Positions 1 through 10,454 of a stretch of DNA of 64,000 bases are shown here, one piece after another. The notes under the pieces are model-generated. The model made no database searches. It worked only from the letters and a program-made list of their open reading frames with translations, and was not told the origin of the DNA. How positions within the stretch are numbered: position 1 is the stretch's first letter; each line of letters opens with the position of its first letter. The DNA is from Xanthostigma xanthostigma (taxonomy: Eukaryota; Arthropoda; Insecta; Raphidioptera; Raphidiidae). The position numbers were made by a program, and so were the translations under genes. Location of the stretch: positions 74,746,948-74,810,947 of the forward strand of contig OY754464.1 in assembly GCA_963575645.1 (NCBI GenBank). Reading direction: 5' to 3'.

Positions 1-1061
1 CTCAGCAAACCCTTTCATTTGATACCCATATTGTAGGAAAGCATAATAAAATTAGTCCGCCATCTTTAGAAGTCCGCCATATTGGATTTAAAGTGACGTT
101 ACTTTATTTTTCGAGTTATTCTCAGCAAGCCCTTTCATTTGATACCCATATTGTAGGAAAGCATAATAAAATTAGTCCGCCATCTTTAGAAGTCCGCCAT
201 ATTGGATTTAGAGTGACGTCACTTTATGTTTCGAGTTATTCTCAGTAAGCCCTTTCATTTGATACCCATATTGTAGGAAAGCATAATAAAATTAGTCCGC
301 CATCTTTAGAAGTCCGCCATATTGGATTTATAGTGACGTCACTTTATGATTCGAGTTATTCTCAGCAAGCCCTTTCATTTGATACCCTTATTGTAGGAAA
401 GCATAATAACATTAGTCCGCCATCTTTAGAAGTCCGCCATATTGGATTTAGAGTGACGTCACTTTATTTTTCGAGTTATTCTCAGCAATCTCTTTCATTT
501 GATACCCATATTGTAGGAAAGCATAATAAAATTAGTCCGCCATCTTTAGAAGTCCGCCATGTTGGATTTAGAGTGACGTCACTTCATTTTTCGAGTTATT
601 CTCAGCAAGCCCTTTCATTTGATACCCATATTGTAGGAAAGCATAATAACATTAGTCCGCCATCTTTAGAAGTCCGCCATATTGGATTTAGAGTGACGTA
701 ACTTTATTTTTCGAGTCATTCTCAGCAAGCCCTTTTATTTGATACCCATATTGTAGGAAAGCATAATAAAATTAGTCCGCCATCTTTAGAAGTCCGCCAT
801 ATTGGATTTAGAGTGACGTCACTTCATTTTTCGAGTTATTCTCAGCAAGCCCTTTCATTTGATACCCATATTGTTGGAAAGCATAATAAAATTAGTCCGC
901 CATCTTTAGAAGTCCGCCATATTGGATTTAGAGTGACGTCACTTTATTTTTCGAGTTATTCTCAGCAAGCCCTTTCATTTGATACCCATATTGTAGGAAA
1001 GCATAATAAAATTAGTCCGCCATCTTTAGAAGTCCGCCATATTGGATTTAGAGTGACGTCA
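1..1061. repeat. 120-bp tandem satellite array, about 8.8 units, cut by the window edge
   Basis: The same 120-bp unit recurs with only scattered substitutions, so the array must continue to the left of the window. Each unit contains two copies of GTCCGCCAT about 20 bases apart (one followed by CTTT, one by ATTGG) and, in most units, the palindrome GTGACGTCAC. The array stops abruptly at GTGACGTCACC, where it joins sequence of an interspersed repeat also seen near 8440 and 10230. Open frames over the array exist because 120 is a multiple of three; they have no start context or recognisable domain and are not called as genes. Confidence 0.95.
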
Positions 1062-2110
1062 CCGATTTTCCCCAAAAAAATTACAAAAATTTCTAGTAAA
1101 AATAGATAGAGTAAAAACCGTCTTAAAAACTATATTATTATTATATAAAACAACATTATAAGAGATATATTCTTTTACGCATGCGCCGATGTTCCCCAAA
1201 AACAATAGGCCACTTCATATTTGCATATCAAACATCCTCCCAAAATTTGGTTTCAATCCGCTCATCCTTGGTGTCGGAATGATAAGAAATGTCAAAAGTG
1301 ACGTTTGCTTCTGTCAAAGTATTAAGTTCTAATAATTAGTTATTCAAATTGTTAACTTAGAAGGCGTTGCATTTTAGAAATATTCGAAACGGCATCCGTT
1401 TTTGAACAAATGCTATCTTTTAATTTCATTATTGTCATAAATAAAATTATCGACCAATTTTATTTTAAGACTGAACATACGCAATAATTATATTACCATG
1501 TTATACCGTGCAACAGAGAGAGATAACCGAATGATGTTTGCTATCGGTTATATCAGATTGAATTTATTTCTATATAAATGTGTATAAAAAAACTGATTGG
1601 GCGAATTCTGTTGTACGAAATTTATGTAAAATTTTCTCCTCTTTCGTTTAAGACAGGTTTCGAACCGATCTGATTTAAATTGAGCGAGTTATAAGCGAAA
1701 AACTTCGTTTTTTCTAAATTGCTCCCCTCTGGAGCAAAAATTCAAAAATCGGGCGACGTTAGGATCTAAGTTACCCGGGGACAAATCGAACAAAAAAAAG
1801 TTTTTTAAAATCGGTTAAGTCGTTTGGGCTGTACGCTGGATACAAAATTCGGGATCACAGATTCACAGATTCACAGATTCACAGACAAAGCGAGTACATA
1901 TAGGCGCTTTAGCTTACGCTATTCGCGCCTAAAAACTCGACGTTATTACCTAGTCATTGATGTAAAGAGTGTGCAAAATTTCATAAGGATCGATGCAGTA
2001 GATTTTGAGCTAGAGTGGGCACCGACTTCAAAGCGACAAGTTTCAGAAAACCGCTTTAAAGTGTTACAGCTTTAGAAAACCGCTTTAAAGTGTTGCAGCT
2101 TTAGAAAACC
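1062..2110 (+). repeat. Interspersed repeat family A, copy 1
   Basis: This stretch matches, piecewise, 10800-11275 and 41575-42295. Shared landmarks in order are CAAAATTTGGTTTCAATCCG, the TGTCGGAATGATAAGAAATG block, a GGCATCCGTTTTTGAACAAA block, and CCGATCTGATTTAAATT. The layout resembles insect non-autonomous Helitrons, but no clean TC start or CTAG end was found. There is no credible coding potential. Confidence 0.6.
1855..1886. repeat. Short 8-bp microsatellite (ATTCACAG)n
   Basis: About four head-to-tail copies of an 8-base unit lie inside repeat family A. Confidence 0.85.
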
Positions 2111-2667
2111 GGCCTGGACCAACGTTCGCTCAAATGCTCATAACTTCGTTAATTTTAGTCTGATCAACTTGAAACTTTGACACAATATTCTTGAGATGTT
2201 ATACATTCATTTAAAAAAAATAAAAACTTTACTCCCCCCCTTAATTTGAAGCGACTTGTGTCGATGTGTAGAGTTTGCATTAATATCTCCTGGAATTACA
2301 TTTTTGTCTCCTTTTTGAACCACTCTGTACATATAGATACATATATATTATAGGCATCGCTTATATGAAATGAAATACAGTTGCTATTTATTAAATAAAT
2401 CACAAAAGAATCATAATACATACAACGTAGTGTATGTATACAGTGTGCAAAGTTAGTCTGGAACAATTCATGTACAAAATCTAAACGCACCTGCGGTCAA
2501 GATTTTCCAACACATCATCAATCATCATAATTTTTGTCGTAAAACTTCTTTACTCTGAATCTATGGAAATATAGTTAAAATAATTTAATTAACTTACCTG
2601 TTAAATTATATTACTTGTATTGCTTATCGATTTACAGGAAACTTGATATAGAACGATGCATTCTACA
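2111..2667. other. Intergenic stretch, no feature recognised
   Basis: AT-rich sequence with a short C-run near 2233 and no supported gene. The only frame of note (minus, about 64 codons) has no recognisable domain. Confidence 0.5.
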
Positions 2668-3414
2668 TCTATACTAATATATAAAGCTGAAGTGTTTGTT
2701 TGTTTGTTTGGTTGCACGCGCTAATCTCAGGAGCTACTGGTTCAAACTGAATTTTTGTTTTGTTGGATAGCCCATTTATCGAGGAAGGCTATAGGCTATA
2801 TAATATCACGCTATGACCAATAGGAGCGGGGCATCAATGAAAAATGTTGCAAAATGTATCTCAAAAATAGCTTCTATTCAGGTGAAATGCCGTAACTACA
2901 TAGTATATATCAATATTAGGTCATAAATACACAAGCTCGGATAGCTCAGTCGGTACAGCGTGCGACTGCTAATATCAGGGTCATGGGTTAGAGCCCCACG
3001 TTAGGCGAATATATTTTTATTTATTTTTTTTTAATTTCCACATTGCTTTCTTCTAAGGCTTACATTTAAATTTATGTTAATTTTATTTACGACTAATTAA
3101 AATTAAATAAATCTAATTAATAGCTCATTTGAAAACTGTTACAGCTATAGGTATCTATATAAAAATAATTTTCCTGCAGTATTTTCAATTAAATATTTAT
3201 TATATTTTATTAATTACAGTAATTATTGATTTAAAATATATAAAAAAAAAGTATAAATACTACCTTTTATCGACAAAAACTTTTGAACGGTAACTCCGAT
3301 CATCATTTTGAACACAACATTCATCTCGGTAAACTAAGATGAATGTGCGTACTCATGTCCCTCCCTTTCCCATTCATTCTTTTACACCCGGGTGAAACCG
3401 GACGGGACCGCTAG
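2668..3414 (+). mobile_element. Non-autonomous Helitron (tRNA-Lys-bearing family), copy a
   Basis: The copy starts TCTATACTAATATATAAAGC after an A and ends in CTAG followed by T, the A^T insertion style known for Helitrons. A GC-rich inverted repeat (CCCGGGTG...CGGACGGG) sits about 12 bases before the terminal CTAG, where Helitrons have their 3' hairpin. At least six related copies lie in this window, in both orientations. A tRNA-like segment is embedded at 2935-3007. No Rep or helicase coding sequence is present, so it must be mobilised in trans. Confidence 0.8.
2935..3007 (+). pseudogene. tRNA-Lys-like sequence inside Helitron copy a
   Basis: The 73-base segment follows the eukaryotic tRNA-Lys pattern: TAGCTCAGTCGGTA for the D arm (A box) and a GGGTTAGAGCCCC version of the B box/T arm. 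The anticodon stem-loop has drifted (GCGACTGCTAATATC), the stem is broken and the T loop has a substitution. It lies at the same place in the other copies, so it moves as part of the element and is unlikely to be a working tRNA gene. Confidence 0.75.
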
Positions 3415-3803
3415 TGAATAAATAATAAGTATCTATAGTATCTGCATGGAGGCGCCACAAGCGACACGTATAAAATCAGGGGTATTACTATTTTGACAGT
3501 GAATTTTACTTGAATCCACTATTCCGGATGCGAATTAGAAGCCACTATTTCAAATAAGGACATTTCAGTTTTAGAAAGTAAATTTATTAGTGAAAATTCA
3601 CTAATTTGTTGTGAAAATCACTGATTATCACTTTCGCAGTTGTGAAAATTTCACTAATACAGTAATTCATGTTTAGAGAGTATATAGATTGTGCAAACAA
3701 AACTATTCGTCACAGACTTTAAGAATTCTATTGTTGGATGCTCCCCGTCCAAATGAACTGGACGTCATGAAATATTGCGTTTTTAATGGAACGTAATTAA
3801 GAT
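3415..3803. other. Intergenic stretch with a hairpin at 3586-3605
   Basis: No gene. ATTAGTGAA and TTCACTAAT are separated by two bases, a 9-bp hairpin. A similar hairpin and surrounding TAGTGAA-rich sequence recur near 24380-24480, suggesting a small old MITE. Confidence 0.55.
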
Positions 3804-4028
3804 ATTAATAAAAATCGCAGGATTGTGGATAAAAAGTTATTTATTTAGTGTACGACGTTTCGTCTATAAATTTAGACTTTTTCAAGTACAAATGTGAAAA
3901 TTTAAAACAATAATTATGAAAATAAACATTAATTACTAACTTTTTTTTTAAAGAATAGCTTCTGTTGCTACATTGTTGAAACATCCATTGTTACATGTCT
4001 ATATTAGAAAAATTTATTTCTCAAACAA

Positions 4029-4101
4029 TGTCACCATCGGGATACGAACCCCGAATCTTTCCACTATCGCGGCGGACTGAGTTACATTACTCCACAGTGA
4101 C
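4029..4101 (-). pseudogene. tRNA-like cloverleaf, left arm of the inverted repeat
   Basis: On the minus strand this is the mirror copy of 4289-4361: acceptor GTCACTG pairs with TGGTGAC, and the T arm is TCGGG/CCCGA. Base 33 is G where tRNAs have T, so it is not a credible translation tRNA. Confidence 0.5.
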
Positions 4102-4288
4102 ACAGTAAGGTCAATTCATCATTCCAATATATAGCCATTTGTAACTGTATATTTCACATCATGCGAGAGCTAATTTTTAGATGAAGGTTCATATCTGACG
4201 TTATCTAAGATAAAAATTAGCTCTCGCATGATCTGAAATATACAGTTACAAATGGCTATATATTGGAATGATGAATTGACCTTACTGT

Positions 4289-4361
4289 GTCACTGTGGAG
4301 TAATGTAACTCAGTCCGCCGCGATAGTGGAAAGATTCGGGGTTCGTATCCCGATGGTGACA
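4289..4361 (+). pseudogene. tRNA-like cloverleaf, right arm of the inverted repeat
   Basis: All four stems can be drawn: acceptor GTCACTG/TGGTGAC (7 bp with G-T pairs), D stem GAGT/ACTC, anticodon stem TCCGC/GTGGA and T stem TCGGG/CCCGA. The loop CGCGATA would give anticodon CGA but lacks the invariant T33, and the T loop is one base long. I read it as a tRNA-derived part of a retroposon, perhaps once its promoter. Confidence 0.55.
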
Positions 4362-4653
4362 TTGTTTGAGAAATAAATTTTTCTAATATAGACATGTAAC
4401 AATGGGTGTTTCAACAATGTAGCAACAGAAGCTATTCTTTAAATTTATTAAATAGTAGTACGCACTATGCCGTATTAAAATTCACATTTGTTATTAATTA
4501 CTAACCATAGCAATTAACCAAAGTTAAGGTACATAAGACAAAAACACGGCAACAAGTTTATGTATAGGTACTTGAAAAAGTCTAAATTTATAGACGAAAC
4601 GTCGTACACTTAATAAATAACTTTTTGTCCACAATCCTACGATTTTTATTAAT

Positions 4654-5106
4654 AATTATCTCGATGGACACGATATCTAATATATGTAATTAAGATAGTG
4701 ACAAGTTCTAGATCAAACAATAGTAGCATTGTATCTATATAAACTCTTAAAAGTTATTTAGAACTTAAAAAAAGACAAAGTTTATAGCATGACAATGTTT
4801 CCATTAAAAGAATAAACATAAAAGTTGTATAATTCAGAGTCAGTGAAATAGCGGTTGGTGGGGGGAGTGGGTGTTATGAAGAAGACATGGGATAAGGAGA
4901 TAGAAATCTTTCTACACGACAAGGGTCCATACTCCATACCGAAAAGAGAGGACTACTTAAAGAAGTAAGCTTTAAGTGCTGTAAATCAGAACGCAATATC
5001 AAGAAGAGGCTATGTTACTCACACTCCGCTTGCTGGCTCTAAAGTGGGATACGACGATAATATGTTATGTATATAGACGCTGGTAAAACACTTAAGATAT
5101 TTATAG
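4654..5106. other. Intergenic stretch, no feature recognised
   Basis: No gene, repeat match or structure that I can support. Confidence 0.5.
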
Positions 5107-5365
5107 AACTATAGCGGCCGGGCCCGGTTTCATCCGGGTGCGATAGATATAATTCTGCGAAATGTATTTCGTTTGCGGCCCGGCGTCTGAACTAATTGCT
5201 TTGAGCAAATTCTACCAGATTTGCTTCTGAACTAATAGTTTTGAACGAATTGTATCAGATGTCGCTACTTGGTACCTACTAAAGCATTTTGTTGTTTACT
5301 TCTGAGCTAATACATTTAAAAAAATTCTATCAGATGTCGCTGCATGTTAGTAAAACAGTTTTTTT
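5107..5365 (+). repeat. Interspersed repeat family C, copy 1, with internal short tandem units
   Basis: Begins with CGGCCGGGCCCGGTTTCATC and continues into at least three divergent units built on TCTGAACTAATAG...GAATTCTATCAGATGTCGCT. The reverse-complement copy is at 15357-15560. The GC-rich end resembles the Helitron 3' ends in this window, but no CTAG terminus is present here. Confidence 0.65.
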
Positions 5366-5672
5366 GTTTTTGAGAAAACACCGTATTTTTGTTCAAATAT
5401 TTAATAGAAACTATCCTGTAGCGTAAGTTGGACCAAGCAAGACACATTTACAAAATTTCATTAAAATCGGTTCAGTGGTTTTGGAGATTAAATGTTATGG
5501 CAAAAGCGTGGATTCATATCGAAGACTATCTTTCATGCCCATTCTTTTTCTATGATTCGTCATGTGGACACCAAAATTCTGTCAGTTTTGACAGACCGAT
5601 TTTTAAGTTGATTCTTTTTTTTAAGAACGTGTAGAAATCAAATAGACGAGCACATATTTCAAAAACAGTTGT

Positions 5673-5690
5673 GTGGTTTTAAGAAACCAC
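5673..5690. repeat. 7-bp-stem hairpin
   Basis: GTGGTTT and AAACCAC flank a TAAG loop, just outside the nested MITE at 5696. Confidence 0.7.
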
Positions 5691-5695
5691 GACGC

Positions 5696-6006
5696 AAGTG
5701 AAACTTTTATTGGATTGTAGACACTTATCCATCACGATTAATTATAAACAACAATATTCACATGAATACACGATAAAAACATGTAAACACTGTACAGCAC
5801 TTGCCCGCATGACAGACTGACTATGTGTTATACATACTACACGGTCAGCTGATGCTAACCATGGGCGCCGCCATATTGGCCTTGGCTGCTCTACCGAGCG
5901 CCTACTCCGAACACCTTTCACTTTACCCCTACTCCTTGGCCGCCTGTAATGCGACATGCAACAGACGGCCAGAAAAATTCGGAACGATAGAATAAAAGTT
6001 TCACTT
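5696..6006. mobile_element. MITE nested in the TIR element
   Basis: Perfect 16-bp terminal inverted repeats AAGTGAAACTTTTATT and AATAAAAGTTTCACTT bound about 311 bp. The paralogous copy at 50201-50711 lacks this segment. I could not define the target duplication. Confidence 0.65.
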
Positions 6007-6399
6007 TAAAAACTTTTTTATCAAAACTCAAAAATGAAAGAGGAACGAGCTTTCAAAGTTTCATTAAATTTGATCAAATTTTGATGTCAGTCCTGGCGTT
6101 ATGTTATGTCACTATGGAAATATGTTATGCCATTATCAAATATTCACAGAAATTGTTCGAAGTTGTCCCCGTTTTGTTGGACACAAAGATGCGTGCGTCG
6201 TAGCCATGCTAGTAGCAGCAATAAGGGCCTTCCGCGAATTATTTGGGATGCATTTCCGCTTCGTGCTATCATTTCTTCACGTGTGTAAACCGGGGTTTTG
6301 AATTAATTAAATAAAATTTAACTAAACTTTGAAAGTATGTTTCTCTCCTATTTTTGAGTTGTCATAAAAAAGTTAATTAAAATATTTGTTCGTCTATTC

Positions 6400-6743
6400 C
6401 AGGGGTCGGCAACCTTTTGAGACGGAAGAGCCAAAAGTTACAATTTACAAAATTTCCCAGTTTTTAAAGAGCCACTAAACATTTTCGTTTCAGTATTATA
6501 GTATTTGCTTATATAGGTATAATATATGTATTCGAGGACGACACGTCGCGACGGGGGCGGTGCGGGTGAGACGCGAGTGGAAATGGCTGAGAGATAGACA
6601 TGGTACTCAATCATGAATTGATTTGACGATTTTTAAGGGTTTATATAATAAAATAATTATTTTTTGCGTATGGAACTAGAGAGCCGCAACTTTACATCAA
6701 AAGAGCCGCATGCGGGTCGCGAGCCGCAGGTTGCCGACCCCTG
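6400..6743. mobile_element. hAT MITE with perfect 8-bp target duplication
   Basis: The ends are CAGGGGTCGGCAACC and GGTTGCCGACCCCTG, a classic hAT terminus. GTCTATTC is duplicated at 6392-6399 and 6744-6751. The paralogous element at 50250-50265 carries a single uninterrupted copy of this target region, an empty-site proof of the insertion. The inside (GAGCCGCAACTTTACATC, GAGCCGCATGCGGG) does not code. Confidence 0.93.
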
Positions 6744-6793
6744 GTCTATTCGATTTCTACATAAAAAGAAGAATCAACTTAAAAATCATTCTG

Positions 6794-7585
6794 TATTATT
6801 TTTAAGGAAGTGTTTCATTTCCACCTAAAGAACATGGATCAGAACCAGTAAAATGCATTCTATAATAAAAACAAAACACGACGATGAAGTTCGCGCTACA
6901 CGTTTTATACACAATATAGATATCGAGGCAGATATTGAAAATATGACATTCAAGTTTAACATTTCACCATAATGATGAACCTTTCGGAATCTCAACAGAG
7001 AACTTAAAAACAATGTGTAGGTATAACGACAATCGTATGATATTATTATGATTTACTTTGAGATTCATAATAGTCCAAGAGCTATCAAACAATTTTGAGT
7101 AGGTATTTGAGGCAGCGTTAAAATTTGTGTAACACTTCTTATGTACTCACACTACAACCTACCAGTAGCGTCTTACTCGCAGTCACGTATAATAGACAGT
7201 TTTGTAACCGCCTGGCAGATAGTTTTAAATTTTTTTTTTTTTATTTATTTATTATATTATTTATTTATTATATTATTTATTTATTTATTTTTTTTATTTT
7301 ATTAAATACTAAATTTGAAGGTATATTACAGTTTGAAAATGTCTCAAAGCCTTTTTTTGCAAATAAAGTTTCGCAAAGTTAGAAATTCACGGTTTGGCTA
7401 GACCCCCACTATCCTTCAGCCAGCTCTTCGATTTTGTGTTCAGACATCACAAAAGAAGTGTTGCACAAATTTTCACGCTACCTCAAATACCTACCCAAAA
7501 ATGTTTGAGAGCTGTCCTACTATTACATTACCACAGTGATTGTAAAATTCATAAGCGCTGTTAGTAATCATTAATGTTTAAAAAA
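6794..7585. other. Intergenic stretch with T/TTTA-rich low-complexity block at 7231-7305
   Basis: The block is a run of T followed by TTTA and TTATA repeats. No gene is supported; the frame across it is low-complexity. Confidence 0.6.
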
Positions 7586-8706
7586 TTCCAGCCAATTGGG
7601 CGACGGGGCCATTCCAACTTCAAAAATGTTGACATTTGATTATAATAAAGAAAATAAAATACACCCATCCCCCGATTTACACGGTACTTGTTTTACACGT
7701 TTTCGCTTTTACACGGTTTTCCAAATAAGTTTTTTTTTTGTTTTTATCGCACTCTACTAAATGCTACTGTGATTGAACACGTGCGCTGTGTACACATCTC
7801 ACGGGGAATTCCGAGCTTATGTGCTGACTTGCTGCACACGCACACTATGTCTGTATTTCTTCGCATAAAATTAAAGTTTTATCTACGGAAAATTATATTT
7901 GAGTGAAAGTTTCACAGTTTCAGAACCTGTCAATGCATTTTATTTTTATTTCTGTGTACACCTAAAAATATTGAAAAAAATCACAACTGTTAAATAGCAA
8001 AATTATGCATTTTCTGGAAGCTTTTCGATTTACACGGTTTTGACTTGACAATTTTTAATTTTCGATTTACACGTTTTTCTCAGGAACGTATCTACCGTGT
8101 AAATCGGGGGATAGGTGTATCTGATATCGCGTGATGTGACGCGGGTGATGGCTAGTATTCTATATGATATTTGATATTCGTTGTCATGGATACCTACATA
8201 ATATGTTCCACGTCATGTAAAAATTAATCAAAGCATGCCGAACTAGTTTATTTCTGACAGATCCATAAAAGAAAAGAGCGGCTGATTTTTTTTATTTTCA
8301 AAATATTTCCGAAACTATAAAGCTTAGAAAAAAAATTTTCAACGAAACTTTCTTGAAAAAATAAATAAAATAATAATCCGTTATGAAAAGTATACCATTA
8401 TTATATAAAAAACAGCGTTATAGCATATATCTCTTCTGCGCATGCGCCGATTTTCCCCAAAAACAATTGAGCTCTTCATATTTGCATACCAACCATCCTC
8501 CCAAAATTTGGTTTCAATCCGCTCATCCGTTTGACCTGTATCGTGTTCACAGACTAACAGAAATACAGACTAACAGACGCACAAGTTTTTTCAAAAATAC
8601 GTTTTTTGGATTCGGGGAACCTCAAAACGGAAAGATATTGTAAAATTTTTGAAAAGTGATTTTTGACTTAAACTAGTACCATTCCCCACTTGTGGGTTGG
8701 ATTGGT
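7586..8706. repeat. Interspersed repeat family B, copy 1, interrupted by a MITE
   Basis: Matches 9848-10454 along its length: CAGCCAATTGGGCGACGGG, TGATATCGCGTGATGTGACG, CATGCGCCGATTTTCCCC and TTGACTTAAACTAGTACC occur in the same order. The end GGTTGGATTGGT mirrors CCATTCCAAC near the start, suggesting short inverted termini. The MITE at 7662-8117 interrupts this copy only. Confidence 0.75.
7662..8117. mobile_element. TA-target MITE (Tc1/mariner-pogo style) nested in repeat family B
   Basis: Terminal inverted repeats of about 25 bp (CACCYATCCCCCGATTTACA, continuing CGGTA) are flanked by TA on both sides (7660-7661, 8118-8119). The family B copy at 9848-10454 is uninterrupted at the same spot. 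The TTTACACG motif of the termini recurs several times inside (near 7690, 7705, 8031, 8067), so the termini seem to have been duplicated inwards. Confidence 0.85.
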
Positions 8707-9847
8707 AAAAAAAAGTTATAAATAATCGCTTTACATGAGTATAAGTCGTAGTTATTTAGTATAAGCAGTTAAATTTCCAGCAAGCACCGCCTTGGAGAAA
8801 AATTATTGCAAGTTCGTTAAACGAGTCAAATAAAAATCTTCGCAGAACTTTTCACATTAGTCTTCTGTTAGAAACCGTTTTCTAGTTTTACTGCCGGCGC
8901 GCACTAATATTATATTTTATCGATAGAGGGGTAGCAATAAGAGTCCTGTGACGTATATAATTTTTATTGTTTTTTCCGACCTTCTGTTTTCATTTAGAGT
9001 TTATTATTAAAAGCTGTAAGATATATCGATAGAGTTGTTACAATTTACCGACTGTAATTTTACCAAAACATTTTGGTTGGTCTAATAAATTACTGTGTAT
9101 AAATGAAACGATTTATTTTGGAAACCACATGTGTTTCAGGGAAAAAATGTTTCTCGCGAATTTTTATTACCTGTTCCCAAACGCTGCAATGAAAACAATC
9201 CGGTCCTTTGTTCCAAATATTAAGCTCTTCGTGCTTGTAGCGAGTGAATATTGAAAAAAAAGAGTGTGCTTTAGACCACACGACTGAAATAAAACTTCTA
9301 CCTGCTATAATTTGTTATTATTCACCCGAAAATATGAACTTTAAAATGAATTTATAATTGTATTTACTTTAAATGTAGAATATTACATAAAGATAATGAA
9401 AACAAAAGTAATACATTGCAATTACTTACCTCTCGTTGGATTTTAGTCACCCGATAGCGCCACTGGCAAATAAAGAGTACTGCTTATATTTTCGGCCACC
9501 TGATGGCGCCAAGTATGTGTCATTCTGTTGTTAGTACCATGGACATAGGAATATATCTATGTCCATGATTAGTACTGCTTATATTTTCGGCCACATGATG
9601 ACGCAACTAGCCAGTGAAGTATTTGTTGAGGAAGAGAGAAAGAAAATGTGCGCGCGCACCTCTCTCTCTCTTACCCCTACAGTAATATACAAAACGTAAC
9701 TCTCTCTCTTTCTATCTTCACAAACTTATATCTCCCTCTCAATTTCCGTTCGCCTCGCCTGATCACGCACTTTCCGTAAACTTTCTCGTCAGGCATTCGC
9801 CAGCTTACTCCCCAAGTCAAGCGTGCCTAAAGAAGTTTTACTTCAAA
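8707..9847. other. Intergenic stretch with a palindrome and a CT-rich block
   Basis: CATGGACATAG and CTATGTCCATG form an 11-bp-stem hairpin at 9538-9567, set between two direct copies of TACTGCTTATATTTTCGGCC (near 9480 and 9575). A (CT)n-rich block runs about 9658-9740. A remnant near 9090-9300 (TGTGCTTTAGACCACACGA) recurs at about 18608. No gene. Confidence 0.6.
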
Positions 9848-10454
9848 AAAAATTTCAGCCAATTGGGCGACGGGACCATTCCAACTTCAAAATGTTGTCA
9901 TTTGATATAGTATATTAAAGAAAATAAAATTTCTGATATTGCGTGAGGTGACGCTGGTAATGGCTAGTATTCAATATGATATTTGCTATTCGTTGCCATG
10001 GTTACCTACATATTATATTCACGTCATGTAAAAATTAATCAAAGCATGCTTAACTAGTTTATTTCTGACAGACCTACAAAACAAAAAAACAGCTAATTTT
10101 TTTTCATTTTCAAAATATTTCCGAAACTATTTTAAGAAAACTTTCTTGAAAAAATAAAAAGAATAACCCGTTATGAACAGTATACCATTATTATATAAAA
10201 AACACCGTTATAGTATATATCTCTTTAAGGCATGAGCCGATTTTCCCCAAAAACAATAAAGCTCTTCATATTTGCATACCAAACATCTTCTCAAAATTTG
10301 GTTTCAATCCGATCATTCGTTTGACCTGTATCGTATTCACAGACAAAAATATATTTTCTGATTTTGGGGGACCTCAAAACGAGAAGATATTATAAAAGTT
10401 TGAAAAATGTTTTTTGACCTAAACTAGTACCATTCCCTACTTGGTTGGAATGGT
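9848..10454. repeat. Interspersed repeat family B, copy 2 (uninterrupted)
   Basis: Collinear with 7586-8706 but without the 456-bp MITE, so it serves as the empty site. It ends with GGTTGGAATGGT, the mirror of ACCATTCCAAC at its start. Confidence 0.75.

Larger units (their letters stand above)
3804..4653. repeat. 850-bp long inverted repeat (fold-back element)
   Basis: The outer ends ATTAATAAAAATCG (3804) and CGATTTTTATTAAT (to 4653) are mirror copies, and the arms pair almost throughout, meeting near 4184-4203. Each arm holds a tRNA-like segment and a block with GTCTA/TAGAC followed by GAAACGTC (right arm 4567-4610). That stem-plus-GAAACGTC layout recalls Penelope-like retroelement termini, which carry hammerhead motifs, but the expected CTGANGA core is degraded. 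The arms differ by small indels, for example an extra stretch near 4440-4560 in the right arm. Confidence 0.8.
5592..6793. mobile_element. TIR element (TA-target type), copy 1, carrying two nested MITEs
   Basis: The ends are CAGACCGATTTTTAAGTTG and, inverted, CAGAATGATTTTTAAGTTG, and the similarity runs on through GATTCTT. A second copy lies inverted at 50201-50711. The right flank begins with TA; the left flank is GA, so a TA target duplication is plausible but decayed. Two insertions inside (5696-6006 and 6400-6743) account for the length difference from copy 2. No transposase is encoded. Confidence 0.7.

Noticed and set aside
1..1061. A CRISPR-like array
   Set aside because: The whole 120-bp unit is repeated with no variable spacers; this is a satellite.
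333..1109. Two open frames (122 and 98 codons) over the left satellite
   Set aside because: They follow from a 120-bp period divisible by three; the translations are just the repeat.
2935..3007. A functional tRNA-Lys gene
   Set aside because: The anticodon arm does not pair and the same segment recurs in all sibling Helitrons.
6101..6301. Frame shared between 6101-6301 and 50343-50561 (MLCHYGNMLCHY)
   Set aside because: It is repeated only because the TIR element is; the frame is broken differently in the two copies and has no known domain.
7125..7382. An 85-codon frame with membrane-like sequence
   Set aside because: It is the translation of the T/TTTA low-complexity block.
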